From NCBI GenBank assembly GCA_000310025.1, contig FN649742.1, forward strand, positions 2,787,730-2,851,729: a stretch of 64,000 nucleotides of DNA, in the 5' to 3' direction. The position numbers and the translations under genes are program-made. Positions 11,701 to 23,610 of this stretch are shown here, in pieces. Under the pieces are notes generated by a model. It searched no databases, was not told where the DNA came from, and saw only the letters and a program-made list of their open reading frames with translations. Numbering within the stretch: position 1 is the first letter of the stretch; each line of letters opens with the position of its first letter. This DNA comes from Ectocarpus siliculosus. Its lineage: Eukaryota; Sar; Phaeophyceae; Ectocarpales; Ectocarpaceae.

Positions 11701-14700
11701 CAAAAGCGAAGTTACCCGGTCATGGACGAAACCCTCCGTCACACTTAGCGGGCAAACTATTGTCTCACTTTTGCAGCCCATATAAATAATATGGCGGTCA
11801 GGGGTCGATGAGCGCGAACCGCAGATGCACGGGTTCCGCGCAACGGCGTTGCTTTCCGTCTTTCGGAAGCCGGAGCGCAGTAACTCCGGCGGCGGGCTTC
11901 AGTCCTGCCATTAGCCGAACGTCTCACGTGGAGTCCATGTCGTAGTTGAACGCTCGGTGCCACATTCTTCGCTCGTAGGAAACAAATCCGCAAGACCGAA
12001 CCTTATGCTACTACTGCGCACGCACGACAGGTGCCGACAGAGTCCGAGGATGATGGTGACACCGTGGCGTCACTTTCAGAAGGAAAAGGTGGCCGCACAG
12101 TACCAGCGGCGACGGGGGTCGAGTTCGTGCTTGATGGAAAGGTCGAACAAGTCAATATTGCCGCTCCCGGGTCGCACGGGCGCGCGGGATCGGCTGTTGT
12201 CGTGACGGCCGGGGCGCTGCATACGCCCAAGGTTGGTGTTGAATGCCGGTAAAGGACAAGGTTTACATACATGAACGACGTCACGATACGTGGTTGCATG
12301 AGGTGTGTTGGATGGGCGTCCTGTTGTTCGTGCAGACGCGCTTCCCATTGCAATGGTCGGACCGTCGCAAGGTCGCTGTACCGCCGTTGGGAATTGTGGT
12401 TGTTGCATGCGCGTCTGGGAACGTATGTTCCAAGAGGGCTCCCTTTCTAGCGTGCCGTGCTGCACGAACGGAGCACGGAGTGGATTTTCGTCGCCCTCTC
12501 CTTCGCGATGCATGGGGATGACATCTTTGCGGATTTTATCTCATGTACACGTACGCTCAAGCGATGTCGACGCATCTGTTGCCTTTCCGACTCTTTGTGG
12601 CGCTTTCTTGCAAGTGTATCCGTTGCTCACTTCACAATGTTCTGCTTTACTTGGAAGCTGCCTTCCCGCAGCCCCAGGCAGTATGTGTTATTCGCTGTTC
12701 AACCCCGGCTTGAGAGTTGTGAGATTTCGAACTCCTCGAGGCGTGGTTCGATGGAACGCTCGTGTTTGTTTCGTTCAGCTGCTGATGACATCCGGAATCG
12801 GGGACAAGGCTGAGTTAGAGGCACATGGCCTTGGTTGCATTGCTGATGTCCCAGAGCTTGGCAAGAATCTACAGGTGTGTCACACGTTCGATTCTCTTCC
12901 CTGTTGGTTTCTCGAAAATGCTTTTCGACTTTCATGAGTTCTGTGGTACCTCAGGAAGTTGCCGCTTACCACACCGTCCCTTTCGCCTGCCGCAGCATCC
13001 TTGCTGACATTTTTGTTTGATGAGCTAGCTATTTCTCCTGCCATTTTTCTCTTCAAGGTATGGCAGGCTTAGCCTCATATGCGACCCCCCATGCTTAGTT
13101 GTGACAAGTTACTATACAATACATGGCAAAGTAAAAAAACAGCCATCCGAGACAGCCGCCAAGGGGATGTATTGAAGTCCTTCCAATGAAGTTTAAGTTT
13201 CACACACCTGCTGGAGGCGGTACTGCTGGCTGTCTCGAAGTCCTTACACGCAGGTTCTCTGCCACGGTCTCTCTTCTCCGCCCCATGTGCGCAGGATCAC
13301 GCAAGCGTTGGTGTGATGTACATGCTGGGACCCGATATTTTGAAGCTTATGCCTTCGGCCTACACGGTCGCCCAAGAACTGGAGAGATATAAAATGGGGG
13401 TGCTCAAGGTCAGTGCCGTTCGAGTAGAAGCAGGGAACCGTGAGGTTTCCTTGCGTTTGATGCCCCTCGCCGATCCAATTCCCTGAAGCCTTGAACACGA
13501 GTGAGCGTACATTGCCCGTCGCTCGCCTAATTAGGAAGGTGGTGACACCAGCCTCTCTAGGCCCCATGCCGTACTCAACCAAACCTTGTGACCCGTTAAC
13601 CCTAAGCAAACAGCACGGCTGGTACCCTTGTGTCCCACTCATCTTGACTGACCTCCGCCGTTACTGCGACAGGCGTTCGACCTTGACTTCCCCCCCGGTG
13701 TGACGATCGGAGGAGTTGATTCTGATGACCTCACGAACGGGGAACAGAACGCCCCGTCTATCTTCAGCTCTGCAGGACTCAGTGCGGGAGCGTTCCTCAA
13801 GTCCCCGTACGAGTCGCATCCAGCGGGATCGAACGATTCTGCTCCAGACATTCAGGTTCGTGTGCAACCGCAACAGACAGCCAAGAGCTGTGCGTTCTCC
13901 CCGTCATGGACAATACAGATGGCGTTTTTTGTTTGGCGGACTCAAGACTTCCCCTGGGAGGCTCACGCTGTCTTATGTTTTATTTCCAAGATTGTCGGTC
14001 TTCAATGTCGGTTTGGGTAGCGAGTGCAGCACTTTACATCCATGCGCTCATTGTTCCGTATGAGAGCGAGCGAGCGAGTTCATGAAGATGCTGTAGTATT
14101 TAAGCGGGGTTGGCAGCAGCGGGCTACTCGGGCGGTGTTGTTGACTATGGGACATACGAGAATGTAGTTGGTCTCTCCATTCTGTGCAGCTTCTGTTGGC
14201 TTGAATCACCTTCTCAGCAGGGATTGACAGCTTATACATGTATCCTTGGTCCAGGCGTTTGGTTTATGAAATATGGATTCACCCCATACAGCATGAACTC
14301 ACCCTCCCCGTACCAGATCTCCGAGTTGTAAGAGCCTCGTTCATGCATTTTTATTGGAATCCTACGAAGGGAATACCCTTTGTTGGCCTGAAAGGTATCG
14401 CGATCCTGAAATCAGATTGTCTCACAAGGTAGTTTGTAATACTTGTTTGAGTTGTACACGCGTGCCGTTTGCTTAGGTGAGGACGGTGGCAGATTTGCTA
14501 GCCTCTGAAAGCATGAAAGCACGGCCTACCTTTTTGAACGCAGTGTAGTTGTCTGCCCCTAATTCCATCCGTTCCTGTCTCCGACTCGTTCTGGCCGAAA
14601 CAACAGCTGACAGTATTCCCAAGGGTGACGGAGCCCCACATTCTCGCCCTCGCGAACATAAGACCATCGCCGCAGGCCCCGCCCATGATGCTCGTGACGG

Positions 14701-15242
14701 TCTCCGTGCTGGACCCCGAGGGTCGATGCGTCGTTCGATTAAACGAGGATGACCCGCACCGGGGCAACCCACACATCGAACGTGACCAGCGGGAGGGGGA
14801 GCCCGACCCACTGAGCGAGCTAGACGCGAAGAAGCTGGCGTGGGGGGTGGGGCAAGTACGCAGAATAGCGCAGACCTCTCCTCTCCTGGAGGAACTCCGG
14901 GGAGAGGTTTATCCTGGCCCCGGGGTGAGCGGTGCCGCCGATGACACCGCCGGCGAAGACGTCGATCTGGTGGGCTGGGTCAAGCAGCACGTGTACAGCA
15001 ACAGCCACTGGTGCGGGACGGCCCGTATGGGCAAGGCGTCCGATCCGAAGAGCGTGGTGAACGAGAGGATGAAGGTAATCGGTGTCGACAACCTTTTCGT
15101 GGGCGATGCTTCTGTGCTACCCTACATCCCCAACGGGAACGTGCACTCCACGGTGGTCCTCGTGGCCACGAAGCTGGCTAGTTTCCTGGTAGCCGATGCT
15201 GCCACTGTCCGCAAGGGCAAGGCAGGAGATCATCGTGAGTAG
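8758..15242 (+). CDS. GMC-family FAD oxidoreductase (choline-dehydrogenase-like), nine exons, frame break in exon 3
   Basis: Members of this family are FAD-dependent oxidoreductases acting on alcohols, sugars or choline; the substrate here is unknown. Exons: 8758-8853, 9605-9832, 10770-11043, 11439-11678, 12031-12231, 12779-12874, 13295-13408, 13673-13855 and 14607-15242. All have GT/AG ends and every junction is phase 0. The product is about 688 residues, normal or slightly long for the family. Exon 1 is a complete signal peptide or N-terminal anchor ([12 protein letters not shown]). Exon 2 carries the FAD-binding GGGPAG at residues 49-54. Exon 3 has [17 protein letters not shown], the GMC signature 1 region. 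Exon 6 has LLMTSGIG, signature 2. Exon 9 has HWCGTARMG near residue 611 and [12 protein letters not shown], the C-terminal catalytic region. Exon 3 is 274 nt: it enters in the frame of DFHWEVM and leaves in the next frame, so one extra base is present near 10790. The gene is either a recent pseudogene or carries a base error. Confidence 0.9.
10353..10370. repeat. Poly-G tract
   Basis: An uninterrupted run of about 18 G lies in GMC intron 2. Tracts like this are prone to assembly and length error, which matters because the frame break in exon 3 is close by. Confidence 0.9.
10637..10709 (+). repeat. Fragment of a dispersed repeat ending in poly-C
   Basis: The segment GAGGTCAATGGTCTAACGAC continues through CATGCACGAC and GAGTACACCC into a C-run. 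The same terminal segment closes the longer copies at 19076-19290 (minus) and 58046-58262 (plus). Only the last about 70 bp of the repeat are present here, inside GMC intron 2. Confidence 0.75.
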
Positions 15243-17029
15243 GCCGAGTGGTATTGTGACCCTTACTTGGAGTCCTGAGTGTTTATATGATTGGATCGGC
15301 GGTGGTTCTGTGGGAGGCTGGGCAGTGGTGTCCAAGCTCCAAGTTTTGGAATCTGCGTTTGCATTTTGCGTCGTGCGTGAAGTTGGTCATGGTGGTGGGG
15401 TGAAATTGCTTGTTTTTGTATCTTGTTTTCATTTCCCAGTTTTGGGTAGTTTGCTTGTGACTACGGAAGACGTGTGCATCAGTTGGGCCAGTTGTACCGA
15501 TGTTAGAAGGTCCTGACCAGAGATCGGAATGGTGACGACAGTATCAGCGTAGATGTTATAATTTTGCACCGATGATCGCATGTGCTTGTCCGGTAGAACA
15601 TAGTACTTCGTCCATGGTTTGTTGATGAAGGAAAAAACTTCCAATCCATCGGCTAGGAGAACAGTGTGGGGTCCGCGAGCGTGCGTGTGTTTTTACAATT
15701 TGGTGGTGTCGGGGTTGCCTGTGTTTATTGTCGTGGAGTGCTGTTTTTACCTCCGTGTAGAGCTCATCCCCCCGATGGGAACACGTACTGTGTTTTTTAG
15801 TGAGAATCTGTTTCCTCCCTTTCTTGTGTAGCTCGTCGCCTTTCTCACGTGGTCGACTGTAAATGTCTACTGTCCGCTAGCACAAGACATGTAGTCTAAG
15901 TATTTCTGCAACGCCAGAGCTCTGCAAGGGCAGAGCCTCTACGCGCCTGTAGAATGCCGTGTGTTCAACTTTGGAGCACGTGTGTACGCATGGCAAATCA
16001 ACTTATGGTTTTCCAACGACTCCTGCAGCCCTTGGCACTTGTGGCTCGGCATCACGCACACATGTGCTATTTCTCTCCTGTGCGCAGATGCTGCCATGGT
16101 CTCAATGTTGACCTTTTCTGCGTTCGACACAACCTATAGCAGGTGAAGCAAAAGGGCTTCCTGTAAGCTCTTGGAGGTGGTTGCCCATGGTTGCCATTCG
16201 GCACAACGTTCGCGCGTGTGCTCTTCCTAGCTTGTTTGTGCAAAGTTGTGCATCTCTAAACCGGGTAAACAGGGAGGCTCCGCTCAAAACATCCTTACAT
16301 GATTTACCTTTGCTTGGAAAAGTCTTATCCGTGATTGACGTGTCATTGTGCCACCCCGGACCGTACTCAATCAATACGAACGGCCAACCCTTCTCTGACA
16401 AATATTAATCAGGGGATTTTTCAGTAATCAAACACTGGAGCCTCTGAGGCCATCTCATGCCCAAATGACGTCAAGCACTCGAAGGGAGGAGCTCGGCATG
16501 ATCATCAAGCACTAGTAGTCCTGCACTCGAACATGGGATTTTTCAGTAATCAAACACTGGAGCCTCTGAGGCCATCTCATGCCCAAATGACGTCAAACAC
16601 TCGAAGGGAGGAGCTCGGCATGATCATCAAGCACGAGTAGTCCTGCACTCGAACATGTGCTGGTTCACCGTGACGCTCGTGACAACCACAGCAGTTCCAC
16701 GGCACAAGTAATATGAACAAACAAACGGGAGGAGGCGGGTAGCCTCGGCTGATTCACTCTGGCCGACATATCTTTTTCTGGTGTTGCCAACAGCTTGTGC
16801 TCAACAATATTGCCTGCTCAAACGCACAGCGTGGGCACATTCCGACGCACCCAAAGAAAGGTGAAACAATGTTCTCTCGCAAAGGTGTTGCACCCACCAA
16901 AATAAATTTTCAAAGATTCCTACTGAAATCGGCTTCCCTCAAAAGTACTAGTACCTGTCTTGGTATGCATACCTCCCGTCACACTTCCCTCGTCACCTCT
17001 CCACCCACATTCTATTGGACCACGCGCTT
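15243..17029. other. Convergent intergenic region
   Basis: This lies between the stop of the plus-strand GMC gene and the stop of the minus-strand RPAP3-like gene. It should hold both 3' UTRs and contains the tandem duplication at 16413-16656. No exon-like segment and no clear polyadenylation signal pair could be assigned. Confidence 0.5.
16413..16656. repeat. Two-copy tandem duplication, 122-bp unit
   Basis: The unit starting GGGATTTTTCAGTAATCAAA is repeated directly at 16413 and 16535. I see only two substitutions between the copies (GCACTCG/ACACTCG and ACTAGTAG/ACGAGTAG), so the duplication is recent. It is non-coding. Confidence 0.95.
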
Positions 17030-20000
17030 CTAACACGAGAACTGCTTCCTCAAGACATCAACATCTTTTGGGTCCACTTTCGTCGGCGATGCTGCCTCAA
17101 GTCGCCTTAGCACTTCTCGCGCGGCTGCGCGACCGTCCTCTTCGCCGAGAAGGGCCACCGTCATGCTGAACCGAGACGCTTTAGAAAGGCTCTTGAGCCA
17201 CCGCAGAGCCGTTGCCGGCCTCCTGGGCAGAAAAGCCTTTCCCAGTTCTTGCAAAACGCCGCCCAACAACTCTACTTCGATAGGGGTTCGGCGGAAGATT
17301 TTGGCGATAGTCGATGGCGGGACGGCCCGCAGCAGCTCAAGCCGTCCTTCAGGCGACCCATCTGTGCCGCGCCACATACTTTCAAACTGGTAGCCCGTGG
17401 TGGGTAGCTGCAGCGCGTGGGCCGTCGCCCTACAAGCGGGAGCGGGAGTAGACGGCCTACCCTGCTGGGGTGTTTGGGTCGGTGCACATAGCTCCTTGTC
17501 TTCCGTTCTCGCCTCAAGCGACGGGCAGGTTGCCTCCTCTTTCACAGGATGAGTTCCTCGAGACAGGTTATTGTCCTCGCCACCGGCACTTGCTTGCTCA
17601 GTCACCGCTTTCGCGCCAACATCCACGAGCGAGAGCGCGGGCGGGCCCGTTTTCGACGCCAAATCCGTTGAGACTGCCGGACGGACTGTATGCGCTGCAG
17701 CGACGTCGGTCGCTTCTGATGGTGTTGCGGCCCCTGGCGTTGTCGTCTTAGTTAAACTGCCTTCTACGGTAGCAATCTTTGGTGTATCTCCTGCTGGGTC
17801 TACCGTAATATCCCGATCTACCCTGCCGTAAGAACGTGGTACGGCGTCCCCTCCTCGCTCATTCTGAGCGGCCACCGCGATCGAAGCCGTTGGCAACGGG
17901 ACACTTTGCACTGACGATACTGCGTTCGTGGGTGCTCGTGGTGTAGGTATGGGAGTAGCCAGGGTGGCCTCCGCTTCATCAGGGAGCTCTTCGACAATTG
18001 TCCGTGCTTGATACGAGTAGACGGTGGCCTCATTGGTGGCACGCTTGTCCGTGCTCTCTTGCAACACTGAGGAATACGGCGCAGCTGTGTCCTCATCCCC
18101 GGTCACTGAAGCATTGTGATTTGTGGCGGATACGGCAGCGTTTGCCACTGTGGGTGGAACACCCTCTTCAATAGGTGTGCCTGGTTGAGAGTACCCACGA
18201 GGCTTGGGGGCAGGGAGAGGGAAGCTCTCCACCCGAACATGCGTCTTCGGCGCACGGCGCACAACTGTCTTCAAAGTTTCCAGCGTTTTGCTGAGGTCTT
18301 TTCGAACCTGCACGTTTGAAGGTGAAGCCAGTAGGGCAACTTTGGAGCACATGCGCAGCGTGGAACAACAAGACAAGTTTCGACACGCTGCAGCGCCACA
18401 TACGTTTATGCGCGGCACTCAACCACCCTTGGGGTTAAACATAAAACAACGCCACATCAGCTGTGCGCAGCACTCAACCACCCTCGGGTTAAAAAACAAA
18501 CTCACTACCGCTCAGACATTGTTACCAACAGCGAACCCATCGTAGCAATAATGCAGTCAACGACCTGGTTCACCCAAGAATGCAGCCAAAAGTCCACTAC
18601 CGACGAGCGGCAACATTGTGCCAAATACGCAGTGGCGAATCATTCCCTGAAAGGAGGAACCGACGTGCACCTCTTGGCACCCAATTCAAAATAAAAATTG
18701 CAACGCATCGTCCTTTGCCCCAAACAAAAGCCCTCCTTTACGCACCTGCTTCGAGGTTGGATCGATTTCCGCTGCTGTTTGCAGGTCACCCAGCGCAGCA
18801 CGGTGCTTCCCAAGAGCGTTCCTCGCCGCTGCTCGCTGCTGGAGAGATTTTACGTGGCGCGGATCCACCCTCAAGGCCGCATCGGCATCGGATTCTGCCT
18901 TCCCGAACTCCTTCAGCTGTGGTGATTCATTTAATTCACATATTGTAGTAGAGGCAGCGATGGAGGTGGTGGTGTCAGCGATGGGCATGGCAGACAAGCG
19001 CTTGCCACAGAACGCCAAAGTGCACACATCACATTGATCCAGCTCCTTGACGTTGGTAGTGCCAAACTGCCACAGGGGGGGGGTGTGTACTCATCGTCGT
19101 GCATGCCGTAGTCGTTAGACCATTGACCTCGCATCCCTACAAAGCCGGGACGGAGCACGCCGGGTTCTCAACGGACCAGGCTCTCACATCACCAAGCGCG
19201 AAGCACCGTGAGGTATTCGGCGAGTCGCATGAAGGGTGAGCTGCATCCTGCTCAGGGTGTTCGGCATCTTGTGCTTACTTCATTGCGTACGGATGACAGC
19301 TGCGTATGACTTAATTTATTTTCTGGTGCTTTCACTTCCAGAGACAGTTATAAGCACTGTGTAACTGCCTCGAGGGTGCTTGACCATTGTAACACAATAT
19401 GGTGCGATTATCCCCTTTGCGCGGAGTGAGGGTTCTCGACCCCGCACAACATGATCTACTCGACAACCATTCATGGTTACCGCCCAAAAAAAAACACCAG
19501 AGGTAAAAAAAAAAGCGGTAACCTGGTTGCCGAGCTCACGAAGTGATCGGCTTGTTTTACAACATCGCTGCCAAGCGACGAAAACCCAATCCCGATGGCA
19601 AACACCAGGGGGCGGCGGCACGTTTTACAACATCGCTGCCAAGCGACGAAAACCCAACCCCGATGGCAAACACCGGGGGGGGCGGCACGTTTTACAACAT
19701 CGCTGCCAAGCGACGAAAACCCAACCCCGATGGCAAACACCGGGGGGGGCGGCATGTTTTACAATGTCGTTGCCAAGCGACGAAAACCCAACCCCGATGG
19801 CAAACATCGGGGGGGGGGGACAGGTTTAAAAACTACAGAGGGCACAGGCTTCAACATGGTGGAAATACGAGCGCCATGTAGCGAAATTCCTCCTCTGCGC
19901 TTGGGATCGTCCAAGCTGCTTCCAAACATCGGCACGGAGAGACAGAAAAAACGCACGCCCAACAGGCAAAGCTGCAAACAGAACAAATCCACAGCAGTAA

Positions 20001-23000
20001 ACGGCATTGGCTATGCGATTTCGCAAACGCCGTTCTGCACTGACTCACTCCTGCCGGGTATCATTTGCATGAAAGCCCGTTGCGTTCTAGGCCGCTTACA
20101 AACCTTGAGGTTCGCCATAGCCCTGTTCGAGAAAGCCAGCGAGCTCTTGCTGTTCATGCCCAGGCACCTGGACAAGCAGGCAGCGTCGACAAGGCCGGGT
20201 GAACCGCAAATTCATATAGGCGCCTACCGCGCGAAGTGTTCTCTCGCGAGTCCTGCGACACAGCATCGATGCCCTAACCTTTGGAAACCTATTGGAACGT
20301 GAGTAGTTCTGCCATGGACGGATGACAGCGTGTGGTCGTGCGTTCTAATATGTGCAGGTGATGTTCCGGGTGATAACGTAAATTTGTAAGTTAGTCACGA
20401 AAAAGAAGGAGGAATTCCCACTATCCACCTGCTACGTCTAATGGCACAAAATCGTCAACAAAATTCTGACTCCTGAACGGTTGGTGCTTGAGCCGCAGGA
20501 GTGTGTCGTGGTCTGGCCCACTGCCTTGCTTTACGACTGCTGTAGTGGCGACCAAAACAAGACGCTGAGTGTGTGTTTTATACTATTAGGAGTAAAATAC
20601 ATCAACGTGCGATTTGCACCTACCGCTGTGGATGGTATGTGGTGAGCTTGAGACCGTACCTCACCCGCTAGCACCCCCTATTCTGCCTACCTCGTATAGC
20701 TCTTCACAGCCCCCTCAAAGTCACCCTGGCCGAACTTCGTATTTCCTTTTTCCCGCTCTTCCTTCTCCAAGTCTCTCGGCGACTGACTTGATCGGGATGT
20801 TGAGGTTGGTGCCACTGTGTGCTTAGGCGGAGGAGGACGACGGAGGCCCCGACTGCAGGACCGATCGACCATGGTTGCCGGAGTGAGCCTTGGAGTCCCC
20901 TGATTCTTGTCGCTGTCCGTGTCGCTATCGCTATTGCTGCTCGAGCGTCTCTGATCGTCGTGCGGGTGTACAGTGAAGGGGCATATCAAGGTTTCACGCC
21001 ACGCACGTGCCAATGATCCCATACAATCAGCCGCGACACCTTCTACAGAAGTCTGCTTTGTCAACATGGCACTCTACCTTATCATTTACTCCCTCCTCCT
21101 CCTCCTGATCAACAGATCGAAGAGCGGCGTCGATGTCGAACTTGGCCCATTTTCCGTATCCCTTATCATACGTGTGCCCTGCAGCCGACATGCTGGACTT
21201 GGCCTTGCCCGAGTCTCCCGTCGCCCCACCGCCGTTTGCAGCGTTCACGTTGATGTGCGGCCTACCGTCAGCCCCATCGTTTCGACATCCCAGGCTCTTC
21301 GCCGAAAGCTTTTGCGTTGGTTGTGAAGGTTGGGGCGCAGGGCCAGAGCTTACAGGGACCGTACTTCCGGGGGGGCGGATCGGGGGCGTGCCGGTGTCGG
21401 GGATCGCTCGTCGATTACCCGAAGAAGACGATTCAGACATAGCCTTTCGAGAAAGCTGCCTGCATTTTCAGAGAATTTCGCCAAAAGCATACATTAGACG
21501 GACATGGCATTCATACCGCCAGCAAACGGTACTTTGTAAGGAACAGAGGTTGAGAAACGTCGGATGATGTTTCATCATACAAGGTTTCCCTACAGAAGTG
21601 CAGCACAAGAGCTGTTCAGCGCAAGAACACCTTTCGGGGTGTCCCTCATGGCCACAGTAGCTGGGCGGAGGGAGCAGATGAAATACTCGGACTATTACAC
21701 AGCAGGTTCGGACTGGAGCTTGACTTGTCGAACTTAAAAATAATACTTTCAGAACTACATGGAAAGCAACGTTCTTGGGACCAGTCCTGGATGCCAAATA
21801 TGCTATGTATATAATAGATGTATGCCGGAGGAGCGCCTCTCTCTGTACGGAATTTACGCCCACATTGTCTCTGATGGCTGGACAACGGCAGACGCTAGAA
21901 CCCAAAACTGCTGCGCAAACCCGACAAATCCAAAATCACCCGCGTACCATCTCGAGGCCACGACAAAGTTTGCATTTTAGCTTGATGCCTCACACACAAA
22001 ACATCCAGAGCACAGACTTCATGCAGATCCGTTTACTCTTGGCACGCATTAAAAACAAATTGCGGCAAGGGCATCTATGTGTGCCCATTGTGTGGCTGCC
22101 TGTCTACCCATGAACAGCAGCGTACGCGATTCCTTGCTGCTTGCTGTGTTGCTGTGTTCAACGGCCAAATGGTCTGTCAAATTGCAGACTTTCTTGTACA
22201 TGCGCGTAGAGCGCGCGCTATTTAGTCCGAAACGCTCCTATCTGTAGCTCTAGGGCTGGTGAAAATGCCTGCCTTGCTGTGTGTGCCTAGGGTGGGTCTA
22301 GCGCCTCTACCTACGCACGGGAGATACTTCTGAAAGTTTCCAAGAGCAAGACAAGGTTCAAAAAAGCCATTTCCAACGTCACTCTTCCATGTAAAAAACG
22401 GTTTTCAGATTAAGTAACGTGTTTCAGACAGACCGGGGCTTCCCTCTAAATCTGAACCCGTACAGCAGTAGCTTGAAAAATACTGGTATTATACAATAAT
22501 ACTTCGAAATATTGACGAATCCAAACAGAAGTGCGTTGGAAAACATTTAATCGTGACGTCCGGGGTACGACACCAGCCGCGCATGGCATATCGCGCGTAT
22601 GCAGCTACCGGTGTGGTTGGCGCCGTTATGTGTGTGTGCGTGTGTAAAGGAGCCGAGCGAGCCACACACAGGTGCACCTGAACTGACTATCCCCTTTATA
22701 GTGGGGCCAGTCCACTATAAAGGGGCCGGTCGTTATTTAAGGTACACCGGCCCTCTTTTATAACGGAACCCCCTCTTCTCGGTACACTCTGTGTGATAAC
22801 GGAACCACAATGCCTGTATTGACAAATCCAAACAGCAGGGCGTTGGAAAAACATCGACTTCGGGGGCCTCTGTTCGGCTTTGTACTGAGCGGTAGATACC
22901 GCCATGCACACCACAGCGGTGGTGATATTCAACAGACGCAAGGTTAAACTTCCGGATTGGTATCAGAGAGTACACTCAGCCGGCCGGCCGGCATTCGATG

Positions 23001-23610
23001 GAAGCGAGAGAGGGAACGAAAGTCGGCGGGTAAATCTCATCTGAAGAGGCAAACAAGTACGGGGGTGCTGCGGAGGATATAAAGGCTCCATGCTTTTTTG
23101 GGCCACTGACCGAGCTCGTTGTTTACTGGAAATGCGCCCGAAGCCGCCATCACTACGGTGTGGCTGTAGTGCTGATCCTATTTGTGTACAACCTACAACC
23201 TAAAGGAAATACTGAGCTGCGGTGGTCAGCGGGCTTGTGGGCTGGATTCAAAATCTTGGTTGATCTACGTATGTATATAGTAGCACGTTCGGCGCCCACC
23301 CTAGTATTCCCCGGCCTTGAAACGACCGCCCTTTTCGTCAATCATTCTTACCACCGTTTGTAGAGCACGAATCGGATGGTAATTAACCGGCTTTCAGCAC
23401 AGACCAGGGGGTGAGATTGACAAACGCAATGTTCGAGCACAGGGTCCCCACTCACTTGTCCTTCTTCTTTATAGACTTCTCCCAGCTGCTGAGGTCGGTA
23501 AGATACTCTTGCATGTCCTGAGCATTTCGCCGTATCTGATGCTGGACACGAAACGCAGCCGCACCGGGTCCATCCTTACCATACGCGTCATGATCTCCTT
23601 TCCCGGTCAT
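17030..23610 (-). CDS. RPAP3: RPAP3/SPAG1-type TPR co-chaperone, six exons
   Basis: RPAP3 is the TPR subunit of the R2TP complex, which works with HSP90 to assemble RNA polymerases, PIKK kinases and axonemal dyneins in the cytoplasm. Exons on the minus strand: 23610-23456, 21459-21078, 20950-20691, 20167-20104, 18916-18746 and 18307-17030. All phases agree and give 769 residues. Exon 1 has NAQDMQEYLTDLSSWEKSIKKK, the RPAP3 N-terminal helix. Exon 2 ends with GKWAKFDIDAAL, the conserved segment before the TPRs. TPR motifs run across exons 3-5 (EKGNTKFGQGDFEGAVKSYT; SLAFSNRAMANLKLKEFGKA; RAAARNALGKHRAALGDL). The last exon has a disordered linker and, from residue 648, an RPAP3 C-terminal domain (YQFESMWRG, LLRAVPPSTIAKIF, LLGGVLQELGKAF). 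Only one TPR block is seen, whereas animal RPAP3 has two. The SPAG1 or dynein-assembly paralogues of flagellates are the main alternative. The exon 2 donor could also be at 21090. Confidence 0.88.
19076..19290 (-). repeat. Dispersed repeat, about 215 bp, poly-C end
   Basis: This segment is the reverse complement of 58046-58262. Shared blocks include CCGAACACCCT, GCAGGATGCAGCTCACCCTT, CACCGTGCTTCGCGCTTGGT, GGCGTGCTCCGTCCCGGCTT and GAGGTCAATGGTCT, in the same order. The end is a run of C (of G on the plus strand). It lies in an RPAP3-like intron. The class is unknown. Confidence 0.85.
19384..19815 (+). repeat. Dispersed repeat carrying four tandem 64-bp units
   Basis: The segment begins with TGGTGCGATTATCCCCTTTG, runs through TTCTCGACCCCGCACAAC and CACGAAGTGATCGGC, and ends in four tandem units of about 64 bp. 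Each unit contains AACATCGCTGCCAAGCGACG and CCGATGGCAAACA plus a G-run. The reverse complement at 56905-57130 has the same order with only one unit, so the unit multiplied here. It lies in the intron between the RPAP3-like exons at 20167 and 18916. Confidence 0.9.
22080..22545 (+). repeat. Diverged dispersed repeat in an RPAP3-like intron
   Basis: Blocks such as GATTCCTT, TTGCTGCTTGCT, CTAGGGTGG, GAGCAAGACAAGGTTC, GTTTTCAGATT and GTTTCAGACAG occur here in the same order and spacing as at 29630-30060. A further short match, TTGACGAATCCAAACAGAAG, near 22512 recurs at about 22818 with changes. It does not code for anything recognisable. Confidence 0.6.
22691..22725. repeat. Perfect palindrome resembling abutted pogo/mariner-type ends
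   Basis: CCCCTTTATAGTGG and CCACTATAAAGGGG are exact inverse copies separated by 7 bp. The right half begins CAGTCCACTATAAAGGGG, which looks like the outer end of a pogo/Tc1-mariner-type element (CAGT followed by a TATAA-rich, G-ending inverted repeat). The flanks repeat related motifs (TTATAACGGAACC, GATAACGGAACC). No second terminus was found, so this may be a solo end or a small foldback. Confidence 0.5.

Noticed and set aside
12305-12937. 210-codon plus-strand frame within GMC intron 5 and exon 6
   Set aside because: It contains the exon 6 motif (LMTSGIG), but the upstream part is intron: a clear AG acceptor precedes the motif, and exon 5 joins it in phase 0.
19555-19815. CRISPR-like array
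   Set aside because: The units are head-to-tail copies with no unique spacers, so this is an ordinary tandem repeat.
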